Positions 14,818 through 24,667 of a DNA stretch of 39,677 nucleotides are shown one piece after another. Position numbers and translations under genes: made by a program. Under the pieces are notes generated by a model, which saw only the letters and a program-made list of their open reading frames with translations, was not told the DNA's origin and made no database searches. Numbering within the stretch: position 1 is the stretch's first letter; every line of letters starts with the position of its first letter. The DNA lies in IMG/VR virus record IMGVR_UViG_3300044713_000006, positions 1 through 39,677 of that record. The stretch is one strand, 5' to 3'. This DNA is from a virus.

Positions 14818-16611
14818 ATGATAGCGGATTTTAGCGGCATGTTGCCGCTCCGCGATCCTATTCTCTTGCCGGATGTTAACGCGCAGTTTGCTGAGAATAC
14901 ATGGTTGTATGAAGGCGCGGTGCGTGGCTTCCGGCAAGAGAGTTCAGTCTATACGATTTTATATGCGGATACACAATTGGTGTATCGCATTCCAATAACT
15001 GCGGCCAACCCGCCTGATTTTTCGGCAACCGGTTCGATATGGATGGAATTTCCCGATCCTTATATGGCAGCGATCCGCAATCCAACGGTAGGCGATCAAT
15101 GGGATCGGTATTACTTCTTTCCTTCTGACCAGTATAATTCAACTGGAGCTAATCCAGAGTGGCCGACGTCAAGTCCCGGCCCTGTCTATAATACATTAGC
15201 TAATATTCAATCGGGCACTCCAATGATGCCATTGGGTGTGCCTGTACCAGTAACTGCGCCAACGGTTACGCCTTCAATCGGTGGTAGCGTACAAGAGAGC
15301 CGAGCCTACGTTTATACGATGGTAACTGCTTACAGTGAAGAGGGTTGCCCTTCACCACCAACGGTAGCCAATGGCTTTACTGATGCTGGGGCTTGGATTA
15401 TTGATATACCACCCCCACCCGCTGGCACTGGTACCAACGTTGATGACTACCGGCTCTATCGCACGGTTACAGATTCTAGCGGCAATGCGACTTATTATCA
15501 GGTGCAGCAAGTTGCGATTAATTGGGCAGGTTACACGCAGGTCGTTGATGGTGCGGCTGATGCGAGCATTACTGCTAACCAACAATTGCAATCTATTAAC
15601 TATCTTCCACCGCCTCCCGGCTTACAGGGTGTGGTGCTGATGGCGAATGGTATTGCTGCTGGGTATACTAACTCGCGTGAGATATGGTTCAGTGAACCTT
15701 ATCTCCCCCATGCGTGGCCCGCAGTCTATGCTCTGACGGTTGATTATCCGGTAGTCGGCCTGACTGCCAATGGTACCTCACTCAATATCATGACTGAAGG
15801 TTCGCCCTTCATCGCGACCGGTGTTACACCGGATACGATGACGATAGGTAAGATTGTCGCCAATGAACCATGCATTGGGCGCGGCTCCATTGTTGCGGGC
15901 GGCGAGGGTGCTTACTATGCTTCCCCCAATGGGTATATTTTGCTCAATACGGGTGGCACCAGTAATGTAACTGATCAGATTTTCGAGAAAGAGTTTTGGT
16001 ACCAGATACAGCCTTGGAACTTGGTATCGGGTCGTTACTCTTTGTCGATGGCATGCTTTATTAAAGGGATGGGTGCGCCGTCGATTGACCCCAATGCAGG
16101 AGATTACATTAACGGCAGTGTAATTGATTTCACCGATACCAATGTGCCGTTTACATATCTTAAGACCTTTACACCCATCGTTAACGCACTGACAGATGAG
16201 TTGTCTGGGCAGATATTCTACATTACCGATAATCAAGTCTATCAGTGGAACCCACCTAATGGTGGGGTCTTATGGCCGTGGATATACAAGACAAAGAAGT
16301 TTCGCTTTACTTTCCCCCAACAGTTTAAAGCGTTCATGGTGTTGTTCGATATCCCACCTGAAGTTACTTTCTTGCCGGGGATACGCAATACGGATCAAAC
16401 TCAAGAATATGATCCAACAACACAGTATTTGATCTGTCGAGTGTTTGGGGATGGTGAGCAATTGGTGGTGCGAGAGGTACAACAATCAGGCGAAGTTTTG
16501 CTTATTCCTCATGGTGCTAAGTGGACACAGTGGGAGTTTCAATTTGAGGGTGTAATCCGCATGAAATTCTTCAAGGCGGCAACGTCGGTGAAGGAGCTTA
16601 AAGTTGCCTAG
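14818..16611 (+). CDS. Large tail (nozzle/tube-like) structural protein
   Basis: A 597-residue protein. The features SVQESRAYVYTMVTAYSEEG, the later IWFSEPYLPHAWPAVYAL and the repeated beta-sheet character match a large podovirus tail-protein family, often annotated as structural or tail tubular/nozzle protein. Its place between fibre and ejection genes fits. The ATG lies 15 bases after an AGGAGG site, longer than usual; no better in-frame start is visible. A palindrome copy is embedded and read as VTAYSEE. The homology is remembered and the nozzle assignment is tentative. Confidence 0.65.
   Translation: MIADFSGMLPLRDPILLPDVNAQFAENTWLYEGAVRGFRQESSVYTILYADTQLVYRIPITAANPPDFSATGSIWMEFPDPYMAAIRNPTVGDQWDRYYFFPSDQYNSTGANPEWPTSSPGPVYNTLANIQSGTPMMPLGVPVPVTAPTVTPSIGGSVQESRAYVYTMVTAYSEEGCPSPPTVANGFTDAGAWIIDIPPPPAGTGTNVDDYRLYRTVTDSSGNATYYQVQQVAINWAGYTQVVDGAADASITANQQLQSINYLPPPPGLQGVVLMANGIAAGYTNSREIWFSEPYLPHAWPAVYALTVDYPVVGLTANGTSLNIMTEGSPFIATGVTPDTMTIGKIVANEPCIGRGSIVAGGEGAYYASPNGYILLNTGGTSNVTDQIFEKEFWYQIQPWNLVSGRYSLSMACFIKGMGAPSIDPNAGDYINGSVIDFTDTNVPFTYLKTFTPIVNALTDELSGQIFYITDNQVYQWNPPNGGVLWPWIYKTKKFRFTFPQQFKAFMVLFDIPPEVTFLPGIRNTDQTQEYDPTTQYLICRVFGDGEQLVVREVQQSGEVLLIPHGAKWTQWEFQFEGVIRMKFFKAATSVKELKVA
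15322..15339. repeat. 18-bp palindrome, copy 7 (intragenic, degenerate)
   Basis: GTAACTG-CTTA-CAGTGAA has two arm mismatches. It lies within the large tail protein gene in the Thr-Ala-x-Ser frame. Confidence 0.6.
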
Positions 16612-17161
16612 TAGAACGATATATCCGTCGATCCCCGATCCCGGTAATACACTGGCGACAATCGTTCCTTGCTTGTTGGCAATCAAACAAACATTGCAGA
16701 TGATTATCATTAATGCACAAAGCCCGAACCCTAATTATACACCTTCTTCTGCTGCTCAGATATTTGTAACCCGTGATGATCTTCAGGGGGGTGGTGTAGT
16801 TGGCGAGCAAGGTCCAGCCGGTCCACAGGGTCCACCCGGTGAGGGTATAGTGGAAGCACCGGTTGATGTGAATACTTATGGGCGGCATGATCTTGCATGG
16901 ACTAAGGTTTTCCCGTTGGATTGTTCACAGAACTTGCAGCCTGCACCGGGTAATCAATTCACTATTCAAGTTATGGGGGGTACTTATGCTGGTGTAGTGG
17001 CTAAGGATGCTACTTATCAAGGGTGGGCACTTGCTTTAGGCACTATCGATACACCGGCACGTCAACAATTTGCTATTTTAAATCCATCTGGTCAACCCGT
17101 ATTATGGATCGATTCAAGCGGTGTTATTCACGTTAATGCGCCAATTGTGGTAGGGCCATGA
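16604..17161 (+). CDS. Short fibre-like protein with collagen-like tract (TTG start)
   Basis: A 185-residue protein. The start is a TTG that overlaps the upstream gene by eight bases; a ribosome site (AAGGAG) lies at the right distance and no ATG is available. Residues ~60-85 hold a short collagen-like stretch (GEQGPAGPQGPPGEG), followed by an EAPVDVNTYGR module shared with the large collagen-like fibre. The C-terminal half is beta-rich (FAILNPSGQPVLWIDSSGVI). It is probably an accessory fibre. Its stop overlaps the next start (ATGA). Confidence 0.65.
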   Translation: MPSRTIYPSIPDPGNTLATIVPCLLAIKQTLQMIIINAQSPNPNYTPSSAAQIFVTRDDLQGGGVVGEQGPAGPQGPPGEGIVEAPVDVNTYGRHDLAWTKVFPLDCSQNLQPAPGNQFTIQVMGGTYAGVVAKDATYQGWALALGTIDTPARQQFAILNPSGQPVLWIDSSGVIHVNAPIVVGP

Positions 17162-17649
17162 TCAGGATCAACGATGCTCACGCTATTCGTTTAGTTGCTG
17201 ATTGTGCTGGGGTTAATCTTGGTGCGAAAATTTATTGTATTGCTGATTACGATAGCAATGATCGGCTAACCGGAGGAGTGTTAATTCTTCATGACAATGG
17301 ATGGAGTTGTGAAATACATTCAGCTTCTTTTAGACCAAATTGGGCCACACGCGAACTCGTGTGGGCAGTGTTCAACTACGTATTCAGAGTTAGAGGCATT
17401 AAGAAGTTATTTGGTCGGGTACCAGAAAGCAACGCGAGAGCGAGGCGGTTTAACCGCAACCTTGGTTTCACCGAAGAAGCGATCATCGAAGATGTTTTCT
17501 TCGGAGGAGAAGGATTAGTTGTTATGAGTATGTATGCGGATGATTGTCGATTTCTTAGGATGAAACTGCCAGCAGTTAAGTTTGCTCCATTGGATAAATC
17601 TCATATTGTCGAGGTCCACGAATATTCTCAGGAACATATAGGAGGATAA
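17158..17649 (+). CDS. GNAT-family N-acetyltransferase
   Basis: A 163-residue phage-type GNAT protein that transfers acetyl from acetyl-CoA to an unknown substrate. Support: a beta-alpha pattern ending in GRVPESNARARRFNRNLGFT (about residues 86-105), the acetyl-CoA-loop/helix region typical of RimJ/RimL-like phage acetyltransferases, then a terminal strand (LVVMSMYADDCRFL). It is coupled to the fibre gene by ATGA and followed by the internal virion protein two bases later. Such genes are common beside tail modules. Whether the target is host or virion protein is unknown. A palindrome lies near the 3' end, read as KLPAVK. Confidence 0.8.
   Translation: MIRINDAHAIRLVADCAGVNLGAKIYCIADYDSNDRLTGGVLILHDNGWSCEIHSASFRPNWATRELVWAVFNYVFRVRGIKKLFGRVPESNARARRFNRNLGFTEEAIIEDVFFGGEGLVVMSMYADDCRFLRMKLPAVKFAPLDKSHIVEVHEYSQEHIGG
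17562..17579. repeat. 18-bp palindrome, copy 8 (intragenic)
   Basis: GAAACTG-CCAG-CAGTTAA has two mismatches. It lies near the 3' end of the acetyltransferase gene, read as Lys-Leu-Pro-Ala-Val-Lys. Confidence 0.7.
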
Positions 17650-17650
17650 G

Positions 17651-19021
17651 GTGGGCGGTGATAAAGGCGGATCGGCAAACGCGAGTGGTATGTATGAGGC
17701 TATGGCGAGCGTACAAGCCGCCAATATGGCCTACAGCCTCGGTGAGCAACAACTGCAATGGGCGCAGAATGTTTGGAACCAAGAGCAACCACTCGTCGAT
17801 CAGTCAGAACAAATCTCTATTCAACTCGCCAATCAGGAACTCGCTAGCTCAGAGCAGATGCAAGCATTCTCCAAAGAACAGGAGGACTTGTGGAACCAAT
17901 ACTATGAACCGCTACAGATAGCTTACGTTCAGCAAGCAGAGAATTGGGCTTCACCCGGTAATATCGACTTGGTTACGGGTCAGGCACAAGCTAACGTAGC
18001 GGAGCAATCGCAAGCTGGATTGAATACCGCCAATGAACAGTTACTGTCCTATGGTGTTAACCCCGGCTCGCCACGGTTTGCTGGTCTACAGGTTGGCGCG
18101 AATGTCATGTCTGGTGCCGGTCAAGCAGCGGCAGGGACAACGGCAGCGCAGAACCTCAAACTTCAGCAATTGGCATTGGAGCAAGGCGCTATCAATACCG
18201 GACAGGGGGTGGCGAATACCGCTGGACAGTTGACCAATGCGGCAACTGGCGCGAGCCAAGCTGGGACAGGAGCTTCAACCGGTGCAGCCAGTACAGCCCA
18301 ATCCAATCTCTCTACAGGATCATCTGCCCTAACCGCGCCAACCAATTGGTTCAATACTGGCGCGAATAATATGGCAGTCTACACAAACGCCGTTAATGCT
18401 TACAATACGGCTCAGTTAGGTTATGCCCAATTGTCTGCGGAGCAATCGCAAGGCATAGGCAGTATGGTTGGCAATATCGTTGGTAAGTTCCTTAATAAGG
18501 GCGGTCCTGTTGCTTTTAGAGTGGGGGGTCCGGTTTGGAAGTTTCAAGGGGCTGGCGTGGTGCCGGATGGAAGTCAGCCACAACAAGCTATCCCAGTTCC
18601 CACTGGCGGTACACCGGGAGGGTTTGTCCCGTCTCATATCTCCCCCAGTGGTGGAGAAACTGAAGATGACGTAGATGCTAAACTCACTGCGGGTGAATTT
18701 GTTATGCCCAAGGATGTATCCCAGTGGGTGGGTCAGAAAGCAATGGTGACGCAGATCGATAAAGCGCGTCAAGAAATGCAGATGTTTGGGCAACGCAACG
18801 ATATCGGTGGTGAGCCGGTACAGGGTATCCCCACTCAACAACCCACGTTTGTGTCGCGTCCCGGTCAGCAACAATCAGTAGGTCCGCCTCCACAACCGCA
18901 ACAACAAAATCAACCCCAAGGTCAGCCACAAGCACCACCAACGCAAATGGCTATGCCTCAAAGAGCAATACCGTCGCCTAGTGGTTATAATCAGGCGTCA
19001 GGAATACCGATGCCCGCTTAA
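17651..19021 (+). CDS. Internal virion / ejection-type protein (GTG start)
   Basis: A 456-residue protein starting MGGDKGGSANASG at a GTG with GGAGGA upstream. Residues ~15-210 are Gln/Ala/Asn-rich helices, as in podovirus internal virion proteins (SEQMQAFSKEQEDLWNQYYE; NEQLLSYGVNPGSPRF). Near residue 280 come LNKGGPVAFRVGGPV motifs and then DDVDAKLTAGEFVMPKDVSQ, a phrase typical of virion proteins handled with the ejection set. The C-terminal ~80 residues are Gln/Pro-rich. It probably travels in the capsid and leaves with the DNA. The stop lies in a palindrome arm. Confidence 0.65.
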   Translation: MGGDKGGSANASGMYEAMASVQAANMAYSLGEQQLQWAQNVWNQEQPLVDQSEQISIQLANQELASSEQMQAFSKEQEDLWNQYYEPLQIAYVQQAENWASPGNIDLVTGQAQANVAEQSQAGLNTANEQLLSYGVNPGSPRFAGLQVGANVMSGAGQAAAGTTAAQNLKLQQLALEQGAINTGQGVANTAGQLTNAATGASQAGTGASTGAASTAQSNLSTGSSALTAPTNWFNTGANNMAVYTNAVNAYNTAQLGYAQLSAEQSQGIGSMVGNIVGKFLNKGGPVAFRVGGPVWKFQGAGVVPDGSQPQQAIPVPTGGTPGGFVPSHISPSGGETEDDVDAKLTAGEFVMPKDVSQWVGQKAMVTQIDKARQEMQMFGQRNDIGGEPVQGIPTQQPTFVSRPGQQQSVGPPPQPQQQNQPQGQPQAPPTQMAMPQRAIPSPSGYNQASGIPMPA

Positions 19022-19035
19022 CTGTGAGCAGTTAA
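19018..19035. repeat. 18-bp palindrome, copy 9 (perfect arms)
   Basis: TTAACTG-TGAG-CAGTTAA. The left arm supplies the TAA stop of the upstream gene, and the right arm is one base from the ATG of the 1876-residue protein. Confidence 0.95.
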
Positions 19036-19036
19036 C

Positions 19037-22000
19037 ATGGTCGCGTATTTAGGTTCTTTTGGTGCCGGGTTCGTTAATTCGTACCTTGCCGCTCGCCGTC
19101 AGCGAATGATGGAGGAGTGGTACCATGAGATGATTGAATACTACCGTAGTCTTCGCAACCAGACCCCTCCCGGTGCGGGCGCATATGCTGGTGGGTATGG
19201 TGGTGCGGGGCAGATTGGAGAAGGTGGTGGCGGTGGTCACGTTACTGTTAACGATAAAACTATTGGGGAGATGAAGGATTATCTTGTCGATAAGCTAGGA
19301 TATTCTCAGAGTGGTGCGGCGGCTGTTCTTGGTAATGGCGCACAGGAGAGCGGACTTAATCCGAATACAAAGCCCGGTGATGGTGGAACTTCGTTCGGTA
19401 TGTTTCAATGGCATAACGAGCGTGGTACTGCGTTTAAGCAGTGGGTTGCGGATAATAAGCGAGACATGGGGGATTGGCATACGCATCTCGACTATCTGGA
19501 TTATGAGATGGCGCATGATCCCAAGATGTCTAAATTGCGAGACTATTTGAGATCAACCAATGATACTGCTGAAGATGCGGCACAAAAATTTTTCAGTGGT
19601 TTTGAGAGGGGTGATCCAGCAAAAGCGAATATGGGATATCGCATTTCGGTAGCCAATAGAGTAGTATCTGGTGGTCGGCATGAAGACCCGATAGTAACAT
19701 CAACGCGGGCTACTGATCTTCCATCGACCGTTACTAGGGCTAAGGCTCCTGCTGATACAACTAAGCCACGGGTAGAGCCAGTTAAGGCGGATGAGAAGCC
19801 TGTCAAATCGGGTTGGGAGAAGATTGTCGATCCCAAGACGAGCGGTGAAGACTTACAGGCAGAGCAATATAAGCACGATCATCCTGATTGGCAGAAGCAT
19901 TATAATGCGGGTGATAAGCCTGAACCCATCCCTGCTAAGGAGGATGATAAACCTGCACCTACAAAAACACCTGATGATCGGGCAGAGGCTCAACCGTTTG
20001 AGCCTTACCATGTTGCAGGACCGTGGGAGGGTCCACCCCAACGTGCATCTGGACCGGAAGACCCAAGCATTCGCAGACATGCGCAAGAGGCGGCGACCCG
20101 CTATGGCCCAGACGAACCCATCGTTACGCCTGATCGAAGCGATGTGTTCCCAACTGATCAAACGACCCGTCGAGAGGGACGATACCCGGCACCCGGTGAT
20201 CAGCCTGATCCGCAGACGATGGGATTTGGCCCTACTGCGACTACGGCTGAACAGCAAGAGATGTTGCGACGGCAGCGGACCCGGTGGAGTGAAGCTGACC
20301 AACCCGCCTTCCCTCCAGTTCAGGATCGTGAACTTGGACCGGAAAATGTAGGCAGGACCACTGGACGGGATTGGAGTGAAGCTGACCAGCCTGTTCTACC
20401 TCCTGTGCCTGGATCAGGACCAATTGACCCTAGCATCATCGCTCGACAGAGGATGCCGCAGCAACCTCCGCAGATGGGGCCGGAAGGGCCGGGACGGACA
20501 GCGTTACCGCCCTCATACGAGCATGAACCTTGGCCGCGAAATGAAAAGGGCGAAACTGCGCCGGGTAGCTTAACTGCTAGCAGTGATAAGAAAACTGGCA
20601 AAGAAGCCGACAAACCAACAGCGAAAGCAAAAGAAGTTGCGGCTCAAAAGAAAGCCCCGCCGCCAACGAAAGGTATTCCCGCACCAGAAGAAGGTCCGTA
20701 TGCATTAGGCGGACAGCATCAAGCCATCGGTTCAGCGCGTTCACCTTTAAACCGTGATCCGTTCTGGCGTCCCAATCAGCCATTGAACACGGTACAACGT
20801 CAACAGCAAGATGCGAAGTCACCACCGCCGCCAACGACAACGCCTACGCCTCCAACTACGCTAACGCAGCAACAACATAATCTTGGTATTGGCGCGTCGA
20901 TTAAACAAGCGGCTGACCAAATCAAGAAAGCTATTCACGGCGATACGGATACTCCTACGGCTCCCGCAACGGGAGGGGGAGGAGGCACTGGCACGCAGAC
21001 AGCTTCCGCTGCTGGACCGCCGCCTAAGCCACCGCCGGAAGAACCTGAAGAACCACAGCGAGGGCCATCTGTTCAGGTGCCGGATGTACCGCCAGCCCGT
21101 ACCGATATTCCGGTGCAAGATCCGTTTGCTGGTCAGAATACAACTGGGATACCGATGCAGCCCGGTCAGGTAGCGCAAGCGCGACCTGTTGCTGCACCCT
21201 ATAAACAACAGGATCAAGGGTTCGATGAAGGAGATGATGTATCCCCAGCGGGTGCATTAGCATCGCGCAAGGGCGGACCCATTCAACGGTTTGCGAAAGG
21301 TGGTATTCCGACCAAGCCGGTAGTGAAGCTTCAGGCTGGCGGCAATCCTGCTTCTTCACAATATCCGTCTTATACGCCAGTGCCTCCTAAGCCAACGACT
21401 GCGTTGACAGGGAATGTATTGGCAGCGGATCAATATATGACTGGTCTACCCGGCATGACGCCGGTTGATTTAACCCAACAGAGCCCATTCTATTATACAT
21501 CTTATGGGCCGGGACAAGGTGGGATTGGTGGGCAGGAATTAGGCACTGATTTTAACCAGATGACCCCTGATCAAGTGTCGCAGTATAACGCGATGATTGC
21601 TGGTACATGGCAACCTCCCGCCCCTACACCGGCTGCTGCACCCGCTGCTGCACCGGCTCCCGCACCGGCTCCTGCACCCGCACCGGCTCCTGCACCCGCA
21701 CCGGCTCCTGCACCACCTGTAGCAACTCCGGTGACAGGTACGCCATTAACTTGGGCACAGGGACAGTCAGGACCAATTACGCCGCCAAGCACGACGCCGG
21801 GAGTGGCATCGTTTGGCGGTGGTAGTACCCCTTCGACGGACTATAGTAATCCGCAAGTAGCAGCGACAACTACACCGCCCTCGTCAAATACAACGGGGCA
21901 ACCCAACTCGCAAAATCAAGGTGTGGCGGGGTCAATAATGACACGCCCACGCTCATCCTATGCACCATTCCAATACGAGGCGGGTGGTGTAGTTGGTTAT

Positions 22001-24667
22001 GATGATGGCGGTGACGTATCCCCGGCTGCGCTTGGTATGCCACCGGGTCTAGGTGGGCAAGGCCAACCCATTCCGCCGGTTTATTATAATACCGCAACAT
22101 TCTCTCCCTATGGGGCAGGTGTAGGACGAGGTGTGTCCTATGCATCCGCACCATCGCTTGTCGCTCAAGGTGTACCGACCTTTGCTGAAGGTGGCATAGT
22201 TGGTTACGATGATGGCGGTGATGTAAGTGATGGCACTCAAGTTGCTTCTGCTGATTATACGGGGGATCAAGGTCAGGGTGGTTATACTCCGACACCAGAA
22301 GATGCATCCTATAGGATAGCTGGTATTCCCATGGGTGGCATGGGTGGTATGGGTGGAAGCCGTATGGGTGGCATGGGTATGCGCGGACCCGGTATGCGTA
22401 TGCCCCGTCCGTCTGCGCGGTCAGCCGGTGGAATGCAGGGTGGCTTTGCCGATCCAGAAGGTACGCCTCTCTATACGCCGGATGGGCAACCTCTGAATAG
22501 ACCGCCAAATGTTCCATCTGATTTCCCGCAAATCAACGATGGTTATGGTAATCCATCCTATGGCTTAACTGCGGCAGTTAGCAGTGTGCTTCATTTCTTT
22601 GGTAGCGCGCTTGGGTTAGGCCCACAGCAACAAGGCGGACCATTGCCGAACGATCCAATGATCCAAACTAATCGGCGCGACTTCGCTAACAAAGTTCCAG
22701 CGGCGGGAGTAGCCGGTCCAGCCGAACAGTTGTTCAACGATGTTGACCCCACTGGGCATCTCAATCGCGAACTGCGAGTGATAGGCGGGCTAGAGAGTGT
22801 TTACAAGTGGCACTTGGCTAACGGCGATCCAGAGGGAGCAGTCCGTTCTGCCGCTTCAATTGTTATGTATCTTAATTCTGTTACGGCTGAGTATGGCGGT
22901 AAAGCCGTACAGTCTTATCAGAATGGTGATCTCCAAGGAGCTATTGATAACATTCATGCAGCTAGTGAGAACACGCCTAACGGTATTACAATTGAAGGTA
23001 AAATTAACCCTGATACGGGCAATACTATCCTCGCTAAACAAATGGATTTGAATGGCAAGACTAAGTGGCAGGGAGAAATTAGCGCGCCGATGTTGCTCGC
23101 AATAGCAACTAAGATCAAAGATGGGAGCATGTACTATAATCAACTTGAAGAGATGTCTTCAAGGTATGACCCTCAAACTGCCGCCATGATAAAAGAGAAG
23201 CAGAAGGAGCAGCGAGAGAACGCTTCCGCTGAAGCTGAGAACCAACAGCTTATGCAGATGTTCCCCCAGCATAGGAGGCAACAAGGACCACTACCGGATC
23301 AACCGGGTCAGCCGAAGATACAGCCTATAGCTGCCCCTGCGGGTGGGGGTGGTGGAGGCGGTGATGCGCAAACAGCAGCAGCACCGACGCCAGCCCCCGT
23401 AACTGCTAGCAGTGAAGGCCCACAGCCAACGGCTAGCCCGATACCTACAGAACAACCCGCACCTACACAACCGGGAGCGACAACCGCCGCACCGATAACT
23501 GGTGAGCATCCATCTGCGCCTACTGCCGATGCATCCGGTTCAGCGACACCACGCACTATGCCAACTCTGCGAGCGCGAGGGACTACATCGCCTATTGATC
23601 AAGTTGGTGCGGCCCCACCGGCTGAGTTACCTATTAATCGTGCCGGTATAGAGCAAGAAGTCAGGTCCAAGTATTACGACAAGGACAATGAACTTCTACC
23701 GACAGATGATGAGCCACAGCAACCTGATATAAGCAATCCAAACCTTACGCCGCAAGGGCGTAATAGGTTGATTACGACTTACATCAATCAGCATAAGGAT
23801 TGGGAGAACAGACAGAAGGATGCCTTCAAGAGTGATCTCTCTGCTAGATTAGGAGATGAGACTGAAGGGGCGCGAGCAAAGGCTGCAAACCTAACTAAGA
23901 TTTGGGAAGCCACTAAGTTAGGGGCAGCAGAGAAAGCTAGGGAACTTGCTGCTACTCGGACACAGCAACGCGAGATCGATGGGAAACTATTGCAAGATAG
24001 CTTGAACCGTGGACATGAGGACCGAGTACGGCAAGAGACGGCTACGGTCGCCGCTGAGAAACCTATCGCGTGGACTGACGCATACAAAGAGGATATAGCG
24101 AGCGGTACTAAACAATCTGTGCGTGAGGCAGCTAAGGATGCTGTCTATGGCACTAAGAACAAGGCGGGTACTGAAGTCACGCCGAGTATTGTCGAAGACG
24201 ATCCTGATAGGGCTGCAAACTCTGGTAAGCTTTGGGTGCCGAAAGCAGATCAAGGAACCGTTTCCCAAGCGGTAGGCGATATCTATCGCTTCTCGCAAGG
24301 TAAAATTGATATGCCCGATGCTGCTCGTATGGCGCAGACGATGCTATCGTCGTCTTATTATGCACAACCATTTACCGCGACCTACGATTCCACTGATAAG
24401 CGTGTGCATGTATCGATAACGGATGGACAGAATGTTCATACGTTTGTTATGTCTGATGGCACGTATCGAGACATGGATAAACTGGCGCATAATATCCGTG
24501 CGGCAGATATGTCACGTCAAGTCCAGAAACTTCATACTGAAGCACAAGGTATACGCGGTCGAGAGCTTGGTAGGAAGACGTTTGAGGAGCGGCTTAAGCA
24601 AGCAGATCAACCACGAGGGATACCTATGCCGGATGATAATATTGGCATAACGGGGCCAGAACAATAA
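19037..24667 (+). CDS. Giant internal virion protein with phage tail lysozyme domain
   Basis: A 1876-residue protein. Residues ~70-208 form a tail-lysozyme-type domain (Phage_lysozyme2-like): MKDYLVDKLGYSQSGAAAVL, a likely catalytic Glu104 in NGAQESGLNP, and FGMFQWHNERGTAF. It would cut peptidoglycan during DNA entry. Residues ~210-1190 are mostly Pro/Gln/Ala/Gly-rich and disordered, with an Ala-Pro tandem tract, two GGxVGYDDGGDVS repeats (~983 and ~1052) and a Met-Gly-rich tract (~1095-1130). The C-terminal third is folded, helical and charged. It overlaps the next gene as TAATG. There is no visible ribosome site; the palindrome is one base from the start. Three degenerate palindromes lie inside. 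Confidence 0.78.
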   Translation: MVAYLGSFGAGFVNSYLAARRQRMMEEWYHEMIEYYRSLRNQTPPGAGAYAGGYGGAGQIGEGGGGGHVTVNDKTIGEMKDYLVDKLGYSQSGAAAVLGNGAQESGLNPNTKPGDGGTSFGMFQWHNERGTAFKQWVADNKRDMGDWHTHLDYLDYEMAHDPKMSKLRDYLRSTNDTAEDAAQKFFSGFERGDPAKANMGYRISVANRVVSGGRHEDPIVTSTRATDLPSTVTRAKAPADTTKPRVEPVKADEKPVKSGWEKIVDPKTSGEDLQAEQYKHDHPDWQKHYNAGDKPEPIPAKEDDKPAPTKTPDDRAEAQPFEPYHVAGPWEGPPQRASGPEDPSIRRHAQEAATRYGPDEPIVTPDRSDVFPTDQTTRREGRYPAPGDQPDPQTMGFGPTATTAEQQEMLRRQRTRWSEADQPAFPPVQDRELGPENVGRTTGRDWSEADQPVLPPVPGSGPIDPSIIARQRMPQQPPQMGPEGPGRTALPPSYEHEPWPRNEKGETAPGSLTASSDKKTGKEADKPTAKAKEVAAQKKAPPPTKGIPAPEEGPYALGGQHQAIGSARSPLNRDPFWRPNQPLNTVQRQQQDAKSPPPPTTTPTPPTTLTQQQHNLGIGASIKQAADQIKKAIHGDTDTPTAPATGGGGGTGTQTASAAGPPPKPPPEEPEEPQRGPSVQVPDVPPARTDIPVQDPFAGQNTTGIPMQPGQVAQARPVAAPYKQQDQGFDEGDDVSPAGALASRKGGPIQRFAKGGIPTKPVVKLQAGGNPASSQYPSYTPVPPKPTTALTGNVLAADQYMTGLPGMTPVDLTQQSPFYYTSYGPGQGGIGGQELGTDFNQMTPDQVSQYNAMIAGTWQPPAPTPAAAPAAAPAPAPAPAPAPAPAPAPAPAPPVATPVTGTPLTWAQGQSGPITPPSTTPGVASFGGGSTPSTDYSNPQVAATTTPPSSNTTGQPNSQNQGVAGSIMTRPRSSYAPFQYEAGGVVGYDDGGDVSPAALGMPPGLGGQGQPIPPVYYNTATFSPYGAGVGRGVSYASAPSLVAQGVPTFAEGGIVGYDDGGDVSDGTQVASADYTGDQGQGGYTPTPEDASYRIAGIPMGGMGGMGGSRMGGMGMRGPGMRMPRPSARSAGGMQGGFADPEGTPLYTPDGQPLNRPPNVPSDFPQINDGYGNPSYGLTAAVSSVLHFFGSALGLGPQQQGGPLPNDPMIQTNRRDFANKVPAAGVAGPAEQLFNDVDPTGHLNRELRVIGGLESVYKWHLANGDPEGAVRSAASIVMYLNSVTAEYGGKAVQSYQNGDLQGAIDNIHAASENTPNGITIEGKINPDTGNTILAKQMDLNGKTKWQGEISAPMLLAIATKIKDGSMYYNQLEEMSSRYDPQTAAMIKEKQKEQRENASAEAENQQLMQMFPQHRRQQGPLPDQPGQPKIQPIAAPAGGGGGGGDAQTAAAPTPAPVTASSEGPQPTASPIPTEQPAPTQPGATTAAPITGEHPSAPTADASGSATPRTMPTLRARGTTSPIDQVGAAPPAELPINRAGIEQEVRSKYYDKDNELLPTDDEPQQPDISNPNLTPQGRNRLITTYINQHKDWENRQKDAFKSDLSARLGDETEGARAKAANLTKIWEATKLGAAEKARELAATRTQQREIDGKLLQDSLNRGHEDRVRQETATVAAEKPIAWTDAYKEDIASGTKQSVREAAKDAVYGTKNKAGTEVTPSIVEDDPDRAANSGKLWVPKADQGTVSQAVGDIYRFSQGKIDMPDAARMAQTMLSSSYYAQPFTATYDSTDKRVHVSITDGQNVHTFVMSDGTYRDMDKLAHNIRAADMSRQVQKLHTEAQGIRGRELGRKTFEERLKQADQPRGIPMPDDNIGITGPEQ
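20570..20587. repeat. 18-bp palindrome, copy 10 (intragenic)
   Basis: TTAACTG-CTAG-CAGTGAT has two mismatches. It is read in the Leu-Thr-Ala-Ser-Ser frame within the 1876-residue gene. Confidence 0.65.
21651..21715 (+). repeat. 18-bp tandem repeat encoding Ala-Pro tract
   Basis: Unit CACCGGCTCCTGCACCCG is repeated about three times plus partial units. It encodes an Ala-Pro run, a stiff extended linker in the giant virion protein, and is liable to slippage. Confidence 0.85.
22565..22581. repeat. Palindrome variant with 3-base spacer (copy 11)
   Basis: TTAACTG-CGG-CAGTTAG. The arms match except for the last base, but the centre is one base shorter than in every other copy, so it may be a decayed or weaker site. 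Confidence 0.6.
23399..23416. repeat. 18-bp palindrome, copy 12 (intragenic)
   Basis: GTAACTG-CTAG-CAGTGAA has two mismatches. It is read as Val-Thr-Ala-Ser-Ser in the 1876-residue gene. Confidence 0.6.

Noticed and set aside
21870-22517. Leftward 215-codon frame opposite the giant virion protein
   Set aside because: Composition mirrors the Gly/Pro/Met-rich forward gene, it has no ribosome site, and it contradicts the direction of all neighbours.
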